Origin: Bacteroidota bacterium | GTDB lineage: Bacteria > Bacteroidota > Bacteroidia > Cytophagales > Cyclobacteriaceae | Assembly (NCBI GenBank): GCA_024280115.1 | Contig: JAJRQT010000203.1 | Location: 1-64,000, forward strand | Length of the DNA: 64,000 nucleotides | Reading direction: 5' to 3' | Part shown: positions 34,997 through 43,979 of the stretch, piece by piece | How the letters are laid out: each line of letters opens with the position of its first letter | How positions within the stretch are numbered: the first letter of the stretch is position 1 | Translations under genes and position numbers: made by a program | The notes under the pieces: model-generated | What the model was told of the DNA's origin: nothing | Database searches by the model: none | Seen by the model: the letters and a program-made list of their open reading frames with translations, nothing else

Positions 34997-36400
34997 GTGA
35001 AAGATTTGAATGAGAGTAAAATATTAAGAGGACTAAATGAATCTGTTATTTTTAAAAACGTACCAGATGATACTTTGATTAACCTTTCAAAGAAAGCTGG
35101 TTTTGAAGCGTTTAAACAAGACGAAGTTATTGTCTGGGAGGGAGAACCAAGTGACAGGTTATTTGTAATTATCAATGGGATAGTAACTGTAAAGAAGGTG
35201 GTTCCAAATAAAGCGGACAAAGTCTATGCTTACTTACTTCCCGGAAATTCATTTGGAGAAGTTGGGATTCTGGACAATAAGCCACGTTCGGCTACTGTTG
35301 TTGCAATAACTGATGTTGAGGTATTAATATTTGACCGGAATTATTTTCTTAAAATTCTCAATGACCACCCAACAGTTACCATTGAGTTGGCAAAACTTTT
35401 AGGATATTACCTTACAGAATCAAATAAAAGGCTTACAAGAGGAGATAAGGAAAAAAAGGTTGTGCTCGTTTTTGACCTTTTTAATACACACGGAGCAGCG
35501 GAACTTGGAAAAAGACTAGCGATAAGACTTAGAAAAGGAACCGACAAGAGTACAATTTATAGTGAGTATCCAAATCGACAAACCCTTTCAGCAGAACTTG
35601 ACCTTGATAAGGTGAGATCAGATATTTTCCATCATGAAAGCGGCCTGGATATTCTTTTGGAGAAAGATTCTTCAATATTGCCAAAGAATACAAAAATGGC
35701 ATTAATGGTAGATGATCTTTTGAATAATTATGAAAATCTGATCGTTTATTTAAATGATGATTTTGACGAAAGTCTCTCACAGATTCTCGAAAATATTGAC
35801 CAGGTAATTGTTGTTGGATCGGGAGATAAGGTCCAATGGAAAAAGATATCCGATTTGCATAGGACCATAAAATCCCAGGTAAAGAACAGCAAAACAAAGA
35901 TCTTTACAATTCTTATCAATAGCACTCCATATGATAATGTTAATATTTATCCACCACCGGATTTTAAAGTAGTGTTTTCCAATGAAACAACTGACTATCA
36001 GCTTTGGTCGGAGGACAGTTCAAAATTGGCTTCAGAGTCACTTGATGAAGCTGTTGAAACCTTTGTTGACCGGCTTCAACGAAATAATCATATCGGGATT
36101 TTTATACCGACAACATTCAATGTCAATAATTATTTTGATACGACACCATACATAGATAAAACATTGGCCTTCCTTGGAGAAAGGTTTGGAGGAGCTACAA
36201 GTGAAGAGGCAAAAGGCATCTGGAATAGTGAGGACATTGGCCTGGTAGGAGAGAAGCTCTTCAAAGTACACACCTATGCTACTTCAAAAGACCTGAAAAA
36301 GTTCCTGGATGAGGTTGTAGAATTTGTGCGAACTATGAAAGAAGAATTGCAGCAGGAGGCTATGGCAATGGAAATAAATCAGAAACTAACTTTGATATAA
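34997..36400 (+). CDS. Cyclic-nucleotide-binding domain + ParA-like domain protein
   Basis: A 467-residue cytosolic protein. Residues about 15-135 are a CNB domain with an intact phosphate-binding cassette, FGEVGILDNKPRSATVVA, so it could bind cAMP or a related nucleotide. Residues about 150-330 resemble the P-loop ParA/MinD-like domain found behind CNB domains in NTE-type proteins, but the expected GK[ST] is replaced (DLFNTHGAAELGKRLA). The last 110 residues (FGGATSEEAKGIW, VEFVRTMKEELQQEAMAMEINQKL) form a small alpha-beta module seen in DUF3574-like proteins. No patatin domain is present. The start appears to be GTG. It is paired with the MBL-CNB gene and ends at a strong bidirectional terminator. 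Confidence 0.82.
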   Translation: MKDLNESKILRGLNESVIFKNVPDDTLINLSKKAGFEAFKQDEVIVWEGEPSDRLFVIINGIVTVKKVVPNKADKVYAYLLPGNSFGEVGILDNKPRSATVVAITDVEVLIFDRNYFLKILNDHPTVTIELAKLLGYYLTESNKRLTRGDKEKKVVLVFDLFNTHGAAELGKRLAIRLRKGTDKSTIYSEYPNRQTLSAELDLDKVRSDIFHHESGLDILLEKDSSILPKNTKMALMVDDLLNNYENLIVYLNDDFDESLSQILENIDQVIVVGSGDKVQWKKISDLHRTIKSQVKNSKTKIFTILINSTPYDNVNIYPPPDFKVVFSNETTDYQLWSEDSSKLASESLDEAVETFVDRLQRNNHIGIFIPTTFNVNNYFDTTPYIDKTLAFLGERFGGATSEEAKGIWNSEDIGLVGEKLFKVHTYATSKDLKKFLDEVVEFVRTMKEELQQEAMAMEINQKLTLI

Positions 36401-36434
36401 TAAAAAACCCGGCATAATCCGGGTTTTTTATTAT
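36397..36434. terminator. Bidirectional terminator
   Basis: A perfect 16-bp stem ATAATAAAAAACCCGG with a 6-base loop, with A and T runs on the two sides. It lies between the convergent CNB/ParA-like gene and the exported-protein gene and can serve both. Confidence 0.93.
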
Positions 36435-36456
36435 TATTCTTTAATCAGAAGGCTCT

Positions 36457-37281
36457 CTAATTTTTATTCTTAAAATCAGTGCAATTATTTTTATAGAGAT
36501 CTAGCCTGATAATATTTAAAACAGCCTCGTATTCGTCAATGGCTGATCCTATTACGTGTTCAGGTTGACTGCCTTTTGCCAATTTAGTGATTGGGCCATC
36601 TTTTACCCAAGAATAGCTATTTTCACTATCTAACTTTATAAAGATCACATCGTTACCCGGATTAAACTCAAAATTATTTACGTTGGTTTTGTAAGTGCCG
36701 CCCATAGGGACAATGGTTTTAACCATATAACTACCGGAAGAAGCTTTGAATACTTCTGTAAGACATGTTCCTTTATTTTGCTCCTCTTCTAAGCTCACCA
36801 CATTAAAACTCAATATTTTCCATCCATCGGTGAATTTCTTTAATGTGAAGGTAGTGAGCTCAGTTCCTTTACTCCATATTTCTCCTTTTGATGAAACCTG
36901 AACAGCAATCTCACACAGCACAACTCCGGATTTTCCTCTTAATATAGATCTCAGTATATTCTTCACTTTATACTGCACCTCCATTCCGTCGGCTTTTAGT
37001 AACTGGTCAAGATAGGCATCGAAATCAGCATAAGAACTTTGGATTAGACCAAAATCATCTACAACATTGGATTTAATAATTGTTGAAAAAAGATCCTTTG
37101 AAACAAAATTTAAAACACTTTGCTTGTCCCTGCTTTTGGTAATGTTCTCATACGTTTTTGCATAGTCTTTAATAAATTGTTCAATCTCAGCTTCCGGTTT
37201 TTGACCATATCCTGTTTGAAACATTAAAACAGCTAAGAATAAAAACAAAAATGCGGTGATACTTCTTTTGAATAGATTCAT
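36457..37281 (-). CDS. Exported protein with NTF2-like domain, function unknown
   Basis: A 274-residue protein with a signal peptide cleaved near GYGQ. Residues about 30-165 follow the cystatin/NTF2-like pattern used in SnoaL-type and limiting-nutrient proteins (helix, then a curved sheet ending GWKILSFNVV). The C-terminal 100 residues form a second beta-rich module with two Cys residues (GTCLTEV and NNCTDF) that could pair. No active-site motif is seen. ATG 37281 (MNLFKRS) gives the better signal peptide than the Met three codons upstream. It shares the bidirectional terminator with the nucleotide-signalling pair but is not co-transcribed with it. Confidence 0.75.
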   Translation of the reverse strand: MNLFKRSITAFLFLFLAVLMFQTGYGQKPEAEIEQFIKDYAKTYENITKSRDKQSVLNFVSKDLFSTIIKSNVVDDFGLIQSSYADFDAYLDQLLKADGMEVQYKVKNILRSILRGKSGVVLCEIAVQVSSKGEIWSKGTELTTFTLKKFTDGWKILSFNVVSLEEEQNKGTCLTEVFKASSGSYMVKTIVPMGGTYKTNVNNFEFNPGNDVIFIKLDSENSYSWVKDGPITKLAKGSQPEHVIGSAIDEYEAVLNIIRLDLYKNNCTDFKNKN

Positions 37282-37466
37282 TTTATACATACTTATTTAA
37301 ACAAGGGATAAAATAAATGAAATTCGTGGTTAATATGAAATTGATTTACAATTGAATCCCACATGAATTGTCCATCCAATGTAATAAAAAAGCATAGTAT
37401 CGATATTTTTAAATACATACTAAGTTCTTTTTATTATTATTGCGATTTATAAAAAATATGAATTGA

Positions 37467-37937
37467 ATGAAAACGATAGATTCACTAAATCAAGTTGCTG
37501 AATTTCATAGAACATTTAAACATCCTATTGAGGATACACCAATTATTCCCTCAAAGAAAAGATGTGATTTGAGAGTAGCGCTCATTAGAGAAGAACTCGA
37601 AGAGCTTCAGGCGGCAATAGAGGATAATGATCTGGTGGAAATAGCCGATGCATTATGTGATATTCAATATGTGCTTAGCGGGGCTGTTTTAGAGTTTGGG
37701 ATGGGTGATAAATTTAGAGAGCTTTTTGATGAAGTACAAAGGTCAAACATGAGCAAAAGCTGTATTTCAAAAGAAGATGCGGAGGCTACTATCAAACATT
37801 ACAAAGAAACCAAAGGGTTCGATTGTTACTATAAAGAAATTGACGGCCATTTTCCCGTTTATAGAACAGAAGACAATAAAACTTTGAAATCCATCAATTA
37901 TTCACCGGCTGATTTAAAAAGAATACTAAATCAATAG
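37467..37937 (+). CDS. MazG/PRA-PH-like nucleoside triphosphate pyrophosphohydrolase
   Basis: A 156-residue all-alpha NTP pyrophosphohydrolase. The metal motif EELEEL (EExxE) is at about 44-49, and the second acidic pair is in EIADALCDIQYVL (ExxD). These are the hallmarks of the PRA-PH/MazG superfamily, which hydrolyses noncanonical or surplus NTPs to NMP and pyrophosphate. A C-terminal tail (GFDCYYKEIDGHFPVYRTED) is shared with phage and bacterial HisE-like homologues. Its stop codon abuts that of the convergent ATPase gene with no base between. Confidence 0.87.
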   Translation: MKTIDSLNQVAEFHRTFKHPIEDTPIIPSKKRCDLRVALIREELEELQAAIEDNDLVEIADALCDIQYVLSGAVLEFGMGDKFRELFDEVQRSNMSKSCISKEDAEATIKHYKETKGFDCYYKEIDGHFPVYRTEDNKTLKSINYSPADLKRILNQ

Positions 37938-39095
37938 TTACTTTTCAAGAATTACTGAAAGCCATGGATCTTCATATTCAGAAGATTTCAATTTATAAAA
38001 ATTTACAAACCTGGGCAGGAATATATTTTTTCGCCTGTTGCCAATTTGTAAAACGATCTCATCTCCATATTTATTGATTTGATACTTTTTATCCCTGAGA
38101 AAAGGTAATTTGATTTTAATATGATAACCTCCTTCAATTTCTTTCAATATATAGGGAGATTCATTGTACAATACATCAGTAGGATTGATGCCTGCATATA
38201 ATCTATCGGCAAATTCATGAAGTTTTTCCAGTCCAAAAATCTCTTCGCCAGCGTGCTTTGCTTTTAATATCGGTAATTCAGAAAAGCTATCTTCAATGTC
38301 TTTAAGGTATATTTTTTGTGATTTTATATAGTTGGAGAAAAGAGTATTTTGAGTTTTTTCTTCGATGATTCTATTTACAATTACAGCATCAACATTGTAG
38401 CCATACAAGTTTAAATAAGTAAAAGCCCGCTTCGATTCGTTGATCACCATTTTTTCAGGGTTGGTCACCAATCTAATGGAGCATATGTCATGATTGGAAA
38501 AAATCTTCTGTATAACTTCCAGCTTGTCAAATATCTTTTCCAATTCCTCATAGCCTTTATCGATGGGAATTCCGGTGGTAATTCTGGCGACTTTACCTAT
38601 ATTTCTGATAGCAAACCTCTGGAATGGCACTGCCTTGGTAACCCACCATTTGGTGACTTGAGGCAAAGTGAGGAGCGTTAATGTTTCTCCTGTCGGCGCA
38701 CTGTCAATGATGATGAGGTCAAATAATTTTTCTGTATAATATTTTTCTATCCATAAAAATGCCGAAGCCTCTTCCATTCCCGGCAATGCTGACATCTCCT
38801 CTGCTAAGACGTGCTCTACACCTTGCCATCGAAAAACTGTGAGCATTAACTGACGTATGTTTTGCCAGTATTTTTGCATAGAATAATAAACATCCAATTC
38901 CTGTGCAAACAGATTTTCCTGAACTTCCAGCGGTTCCGGCTCAAGACTATAACCTAGTGCATCGGACAAGCTATGGGCAGGGTCAGTAGAGATAATAAGG
39001 GTTTTCAATCCACTTTTAGCTGCTTTTATTGCCGTTGCAGCCGCAACCGTAGTTTTACCCACACCACCTTTTCCTGTAAATAGAATGATTCTCAT
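37938..39095 (-). CDS. ArsA/Get3-family ATPase
   Basis: A 385-residue P-loop ATPase with the deviant Walker A GKGGVGKTT at residues 8-16, switch I in STDPAHSLSDALG, and the switch II/ASAPTGETL segment (IIDSAPTGETLTLL), all typical of ArsA/Get3. A C-terminal beta domain of the alpha-crystallin-like ArsA_HSP20 type (PYILKEIEGGYHIKIKLPFL...YGDEIVLQIGNRRKNIFLP) is present, as in many bacterial ArsA homologues that are not linked to arsenic resistance. No arsB, arsC or arsR lies nearby, so an arsenite pump role is unlikely; targeting or chaperone-like work is possible. The symbol is left empty for this reason. Confidence 0.9.
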   Translation of the reverse strand: MRIILFTGKGGVGKTTVAAATAIKAAKSGLKTLIISTDPAHSLSDALGYSLEPEPLEVQENLFAQELDVYYSMQKYWQNIRQLMLTVFRWQGVEHVLAEEMSALPGMEEASAFLWIEKYYTEKLFDLIIIDSAPTGETLTLLTLPQVTKWWVTKAVPFQRFAIRNIGKVARITTGIPIDKGYEELEKIFDKLEVIQKIFSNHDICSIRLVTNPEKMVINESKRAFTYLNLYGYNVDAVIVNRIIEEKTQNTLFSNYIKSQKIYLKDIEDSFSELPILKAKHAGEEIFGLEKLHEFADRLYAGINPTDVLYNESPYILKEIEGGYHIKIKLPFLRDKKYQINKYGDEIVLQIGNRRKNIFLPRFVNFYKLKSSEYEDPWLSVILEK

Positions 39096-39110
39096 AAAAA
39101 TTCTATTATA

Positions 39111-39140
39111 ATAAAAAAGCCCGGAACAGGCCCAGGCTTT
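39111..39140 (-). terminator. Rho-independent terminator for the GDSL lipoprotein gene
   Basis: Read on the reverse strand, the stem AAAGCCTGG/CCGGGCTTT (one G-U pair) with a 7-base loop is followed by a T-run, 20 bases after the stop of the GDSL gene. Confidence 0.85.
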
Positions 39141-39160
39141 AAATTTAACTTCTAATTAAT

Positions 39161-40591
39161 TTAAGGCAATATCACCGCACGGTAATTATTGAGATTTACG
39201 GGAGATATCCTGGCATTAAACTCTGTATTTATGGTTTGAATAATATCGTTAGCAATCAGAGCATATCCACGGGGAGTCAAATGCACTCCATCCAATGAAA
39301 AAGCGCCACCAGAAATAAAACCACCACTTACATTCACTCCGTCAATGAATACGCCATTATTTATGTCTTCGAGCAGGTCGTTGATTTCTACAACACCAAT
39401 ATTCTGATCAGCGCCATATCCTAGAATAATCTGATTGTATTGATCAGTATAATCATTGACATTTTTAATTTCACTTTCTGTTAAAGAATATTCATCACCC
39501 ATTGGAACAACAACTCCTATAGCAGATAAAGGATTTCCCGGATCTGCTAACTCGCCAAGTACACCTAAAGCAGTTAAAAGTATTAAATCATTGCTGTCCG
39601 TCTGCCTGACTTGACCGTACATTGCCAAAGCCGGATTAATTGAACCAAGAATTGGTCCGATATCGTCTAATGCCTTATCTACAATCAATACTGGATTTAT
39701 TCCTTCTCCATATGTTACCTTTCTTCTTTCAGCATCTTCGGCTGTAATAATATTTTGTGCAACCAGGCCGGCGAGAACAGCATTATAACCTCCAAAAGCA
39801 GTAATACCCATTAAGGCAGATGCAGTTTGCTCATCCAAAGGAATTGATAAATATGGTACCGTTGTAAAAAAAGGAGATAGAGTTACCTTTGGAATTGTAA
39901 TTAGGACTCCTTTAGCATTTGTTGATGTTAGAGCAGACATCAATTGACCATAAAAATTATCAAATACATCAACCGGAGTCAAACCACCTAATCCCAGTTG
40001 ACCTCCGTCAATACCAGCAGAACCACCGGATGATGCATAGCCCAATACATCATTGCTGCCTATCCAACAAGTGAAGAAAGTTGGATTACTATCCTCAACC
40101 ACTTTTAGATAAGTGGTTATTGGAGATTGTCCACCGAGCATTCGATAAAAAAACGGGTTTACCTGCGGGCTGGAACCATATCCTGGAAAATTGATATCTC
40201 TGACTCTTATGCCAGGAACGCCAAGGTTATTAAAAGGTCCTTCAAGTTGTACGAGCCAATCGGGGTCAGCGTCAATAGTACCAATTTCCGGTGCTAATGA
40301 TTTTAAGTATAAATATCCTGAACCGTTGCCAGGGATATCCGGTTGCCTGAAATTAATAGGTGAAATTGCACTCATTTGCTGAGCGATTTGATTAGGATAA
40401 GACTGTAGCTGACCATCTGCGTACAGACCTCTGTCAGCATATCCTGCGGTTAATGAATTTCCAACTGCGATGTAATTACTAAAATCTATCCCACCAGCCG
40501 AAGGAGCGGGAACATCAATTTCCGGAGTACATGCATAAAAAATTATTAATGCAGGTAGTATATATATTATTCTTTTTGTCCAATTTTTCAT
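39161..40591 (-). CDS. SGNH/GDSL-hydrolase lipoprotein
   Basis: A 476-residue lipoprotein (lipobox FYAC) of the SGNH hydrolase fold. The nucleophile Ser is in VGNSLTAGY, the oxyanion Gly/Asn blocks are in the middle (SNDVLGY), and the catalytic Asp-His pair is in SLDGVHLTPRGY close to the C terminus. It is longer than simple GDSL esterases, with inserts around residues 240-400. It begins 18 bases after the FadL-type porin stop, so the two form an operon. I infer surface hydrolysis of a lipid or ester whose fatty acid enters through the porin. Confidence 0.92.
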   Translation of the reverse strand: MKNWTKRIIYILPALIIFYACTPEIDVPAPSAGGIDFSNYIAVGNSLTAGYADRGLYADGQLQSYPNQIAQQMSAISPINFRQPDIPGNGSGYLYLKSLAPEIGTIDADPDWLVQLEGPFNNLGVPGIRVRDINFPGYGSSPQVNPFFYRMLGGQSPITTYLKVVEDSNPTFFTCWIGSNDVLGYASSGGSAGIDGGQLGLGGLTPVDVFDNFYGQLMSALTSTNAKGVLITIPKVTLSPFFTTVPYLSIPLDEQTASALMGITAFGGYNAVLAGLVAQNIITAEDAERRKVTYGEGINPVLIVDKALDDIGPILGSINPALAMYGQVRQTDSNDLILLTALGVLGELADPGNPLSAIGVVVPMGDEYSLTESEIKNVNDYTDQYNQIILGYGADQNIGVVEINDLLEDINNGVFIDGVNVSGGFISGGAFSLDGVHLTPRGYALIANDIIQTINTEFNARISPVNLNNYRAVILP

Positions 40592-40609
40592 TGTATCGTT
40601 ATTTAAGTA

Positions 40610-41920
40610 TTAAAACTTGTATGCTATTGAAAAGCCAGGAATAACTGCATTTAACTTATATGTACCGGGTAATACATCCCGTGTCCCAGATTGTTGTGGA
40701 GTTGACAGTGTATATGTTCCTGCGGCGATAGCTTGCTCTATTGTTTGCTCTCGCTGAGCGCTATGGATATAGAGGAACGAAAGATCCAGTTGGAAGTGCT
40801 CTCCAATGGCAAACCCTATTCCGGCAGTCAATCCAAGCCTGTCATTATCAGGGGTTTCTGGTGTCATGTACCCATCCTGAACAGGTGTCTTATCATAGTA
40901 CAATCCTGCTCTTAGCTGCAAATTGTTTTCTAATACATATTCTCCTCCAAGGTGTATTACCCATGAATCTTCATAGTTTCTTGGCGAACTGCTGTCTTCT
41001 AATCCGGGAGTATTTGTTTTAAAATCAAAATCAAGAGATTTATAGGCGCTCCATCCAACCCAATCGAATTGAGTGCCAATTTCAAAATTCTCACTTATAT
41101 GATAAGTCAGACCAGCGCTAATCACAGAAGGCAAAGGCAGGCTTGCATTGAATGTATTTCCGTCAGGGAACAGTCCTGCAATAGATGATGGAACAACAAA
41201 TTCAGCATCGCCATCTTCAATTTTCATATCAACTTTAGATCTGTAACTCAAACCTAAATCAATTTTTTCTGAAGCGGCATATAATATTCCAATGTTATAT
41301 CCATAAGCCAGAGAGGCACTGCCCTCCAGGCTTACCGAGCCTTCGCTATAATTATTCCCATCTTGCCTGGCATCTAATAAGAGTGTCCGCATTAAATTCA
41401 CACTTCCAAGAGTTATGTCCAGTCCGGCGCCTATTGAAAGTTTGTCACTAATTCTAAAGGCTACGGTTGGTTGAATCTGAATTGCTTTCAGTGTCAACTC
41501 ATTCAGCATATCACGGCCATCCCAGGTATTCCCCCAATTTACTCCGGAACCAAAAGGAGTCATTGCGCCAATTCCGAATTTAAATTTTCCATCCTTGGGT
41601 CCCCAAACAGCATAAAAATGAAAAGGCGTTCCGGTAGGATTGTCAGTTTCCGCAGTGTAACTGCTGTTACTAGTTTCAGAATTCCAATAGGTATTACTGG
41701 CAAAAATCGGGTTAGTCCCAATGAGGATGCTATTGTGATCCATAAATCCCATAGCACCGGGGTTAAAGAACAAACTTGATGCATCGCTATACATCATTAC
41801 TCCTAAATTGCCCATGCCAGTTGTTCTGTTGCCCTGCAATAGAACCTGGTAACCAGAGCCATAGCTAAATGGACTGATAAGCGTACTAAGAAAACAAATA
41901 GTTAATAGTTTTTTCATCAT
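40610..41920 (-). CDS. FadL/OmpP1-family outer-membrane porin
   Basis: An outer-membrane beta-barrel transporter for long-chain fatty acids or other hydrophobic compounds. After a signal peptide ending FSYGS, the mature N terminus GYQVLLQGNRTTGMGNLGVMMYSDASSLFFNPG contains the family's conserved NPA/NPG-type plug segment. Later strands (GIGAMTPFGSGVNW, GLSYRSKVDMKI, FQLDLSFLYIHSAQRE) and a C-terminal Phe (IAYKF) are typical of the barrel. Start codons at 41920 or 41917 (MMKKLL) give the cleaner signal peptide. An earlier Met at 41947 adds nine residues of little merit. It is the first gene of an operon with the GDSL lipoprotein. Confidence 0.9.
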   Translation of the reverse strand: MMKKLLTICFLSTLISPFSYGSGYQVLLQGNRTTGMGNLGVMMYSDASSLFFNPGAMGFMDHNSILIGTNPIFASNTYWNSETSNSSYTAETDNPTGTPFHFYAVWGPKDGKFKFGIGAMTPFGSGVNWGNTWDGRDMLNELTLKAIQIQPTVAFRISDKLSIGAGLDITLGSVNLMRTLLLDARQDGNNYSEGSVSLEGSASLAYGYNIGILYAASEKIDLGLSYRSKVDMKIEDGDAEFVVPSSIAGLFPDGNTFNASLPLPSVISAGLTYHISENFEIGTQFDWVGWSAYKSLDFDFKTNTPGLEDSSSPRNYEDSWVIHLGGEYVLENNLQLRAGLYYDKTPVQDGYMTPETPDNDRLGLTAGIGFAIGEHFQLDLSFLYIHSAQREQTIEQAIAAGTYTLSTPQQSGTRDVLPGTYKLNAVIPGFSIAYKF

Positions 41921-42180
41921 AGTAAAAATTTTGTTTATCAAACACAAAAATATGCTTAAACTTAAATAAGTTTTGATTGGTTAATAGTAATAATAATTAC
42001 ACGGTTCCGAGGTCGTCTAATTGTCAGTTTATACTTATTGCAATAATAAAAACTACTGACGGTTTTCCATTTCAATAAATCATCTTCAATAAAGAATAGT
42101 TATCGAAATGCATTTATAAATCATTTTACAAAAAAAATATTCTATGAAATATCGTAAACTTTTCCGAATTAAAAGAAGAT

Positions 42181-43781
42181 TTATGCAATTTTCAATTCTT
42201 CGAGTGGTTTTTTTGTATTCCCTTTTTTTTCTGAAATTTGGGCCATTGCATATTCTGCCAATGCTGTAATACTTAAACTTGGATTGACGCCCAGGTTACA
42301 TGGAATTATAGAACCGTCTAAAACATACATATTCTTATACCCATGAACTTCGAAAAATTCATCTACAACACCTTCATTATCGGTTTTCCCCATTGGGCAA
42401 CCGCCTAAAATATGAGCTGTCATGGGCATATCCAGTAATATCTCAGGCCACGCATTTTGAGCTATCCCATTTACCTTCTTTGCATATCTATGCATAACAT
42501 CCTGCCCAATGGAGATAAAGGCCGGCACCCTGGAATTTTTATCATTTTTAATGGTCATTTTTCCGCCGAATATCCTATTACTCCATATCATTCTCATCGA
42601 ATTATCCAATGACTGCATCACCAGGAATATAATTGACTTTTTACCCCAATTTTTAAAAGTAAATGTCAGTTTCAAAAATTTTATAGGATGCCGGATCGCA
42701 GTTAATATCCATTTCAAAAATCGTATGATTCCCTTACCTTCTCCAACCGCCAGGGTGGCGAGCTTTCCCATAGCACCGGATTCATCATTATACTTTACTA
42801 TTTCAACATGTGTATGATCATCCGGATTGAAATAGGATGAAATGGCTACTCCATTATTTAGTTTTCTATCTGCATTGCTGATGCCACATAGCGACTCTGA
42901 GTTGGTAAGTATATTTTCTCCAAGATGGTCTGAAAGATTTGGCATTGTCCCAAATTTGTATTTTTGTTTCAATAGCAAATCCATCGTGCCCAATACGCCT
43001 CCACAAACTATTAATCCTTTTGCAGTATAAGTTCTTTTATTTTGCCAAACCAGGATGTGCTGTCTTTTGTCTGGATAGAATACAATTCATTCTCTACGGT
43101 TATTTTTGTGACGATGCAACTGTCTATTACATCTGCCCCGTATTGTTCGGCAAAGTAAAGGTAGTTTTTATCCAACGTGTTTTTGGCATTGTATTTACAA
43201 CCAACCAGGCAACCGCCACATTCCCGGCAACCTTGCCTAAGAGGTCCTTTACCATTGAAATAGGGGTCTGTTTCTTCATCAATATCACCATAATATACTC
43301 CCACATTTACGCCTTTAAATGAGCTCTCAACACCCATATCAGCCGCGACTTCCTTCAGAAGCAAATCTTCCTCGTGGAAGTTCACCAATGTCTTCGTCCC
43401 CAGCATGTGTCTGGCGAGGTCATAATAAGGTGTTAAAACTTTTTTCCAATCTTTAATATGAGACCAGATCGGATTTTTAAAAAATTCATCCGGTGGAAAC
43501 ATGTGGGTATTACCATATACAATAGAGCCCCCGCCAACGCCAACACCACTGAGTATGGTTACTTGCCTGAAGAAGGTGACATTTTGAAAACCAAACCATT
43601 TTAATTTCGGCATCCACAAAAACTTTTTCAAATTCCAGTCAGATTTTGGAAAATCAGTCGATTTGAATCTTTTGCCTTTTTCGATGACCAGCACAGAATA
43701 ACCTTTTTCTGATAACCTCATAGCTGAGACACTGCCGCCAAACCCGGAACCAATCACAATATAATCGTAAGTCTTATTCAT
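42181..43781 (-). pseudogene. GMC-family FAD oxidoreductase, broken by a frameshift
   Basis: Two adjacent reading frames encode the two halves of one protein. The first half (43011-43781) has the FAD motif GSGFGGSVSAMRL, the GVGVGGGSIVYGNT segment, and a Cys-rich stretch (CRECGGCLVGCKYNAKNTLD) typical of cholesterol-oxidase-like GMC enzymes. The second half (42181-43004 in the other frame) reads on as TYTAKGLIVCGGVLGTMDLL and ends with the active-site GGCPMG, the conserved GVNPSLSITALAEYA and a normal C terminus. The break is at the A-run complementary to 43040-43043 (GGCAAAATAAAA); adding one A joins the frames as FGKNKRTYTAKG. It may be a true pseudogene, a recent mutation or a sequencing error. 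Confidence 0.88.
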
Positions 43782-43979
43782 TTTTATATGCTATTGACTT
43801 CATGAAATGCTTTGAATACTATAAAAATTATAGCTTTTTTACTAAATTAAAATTGGTAGGTTGGATTATAAAATTAAATGTTTTAAGGATGAATTATTGA
43901 ATTATTTCAAAATAAATATCTTTATACGTAGATTTATTATCAAAGTAATGATTTTACTAAAGATTGAATAAAATTATCA

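Noticed and set aside
34997-36400. NTE-type patatin phospholipase
   Set aside because: The CNB and ParA-like regions recall NTE proteins, but there is no GxSxG hydrolase motif of a patatin domain.
37938-39095. Arsenite resistance locus
   Set aside because: Only an ArsA-type ATPase is present; no arsB, arsC, arsR or arsD, and the C-terminal domain is the kind found in non-arsenic homologues.
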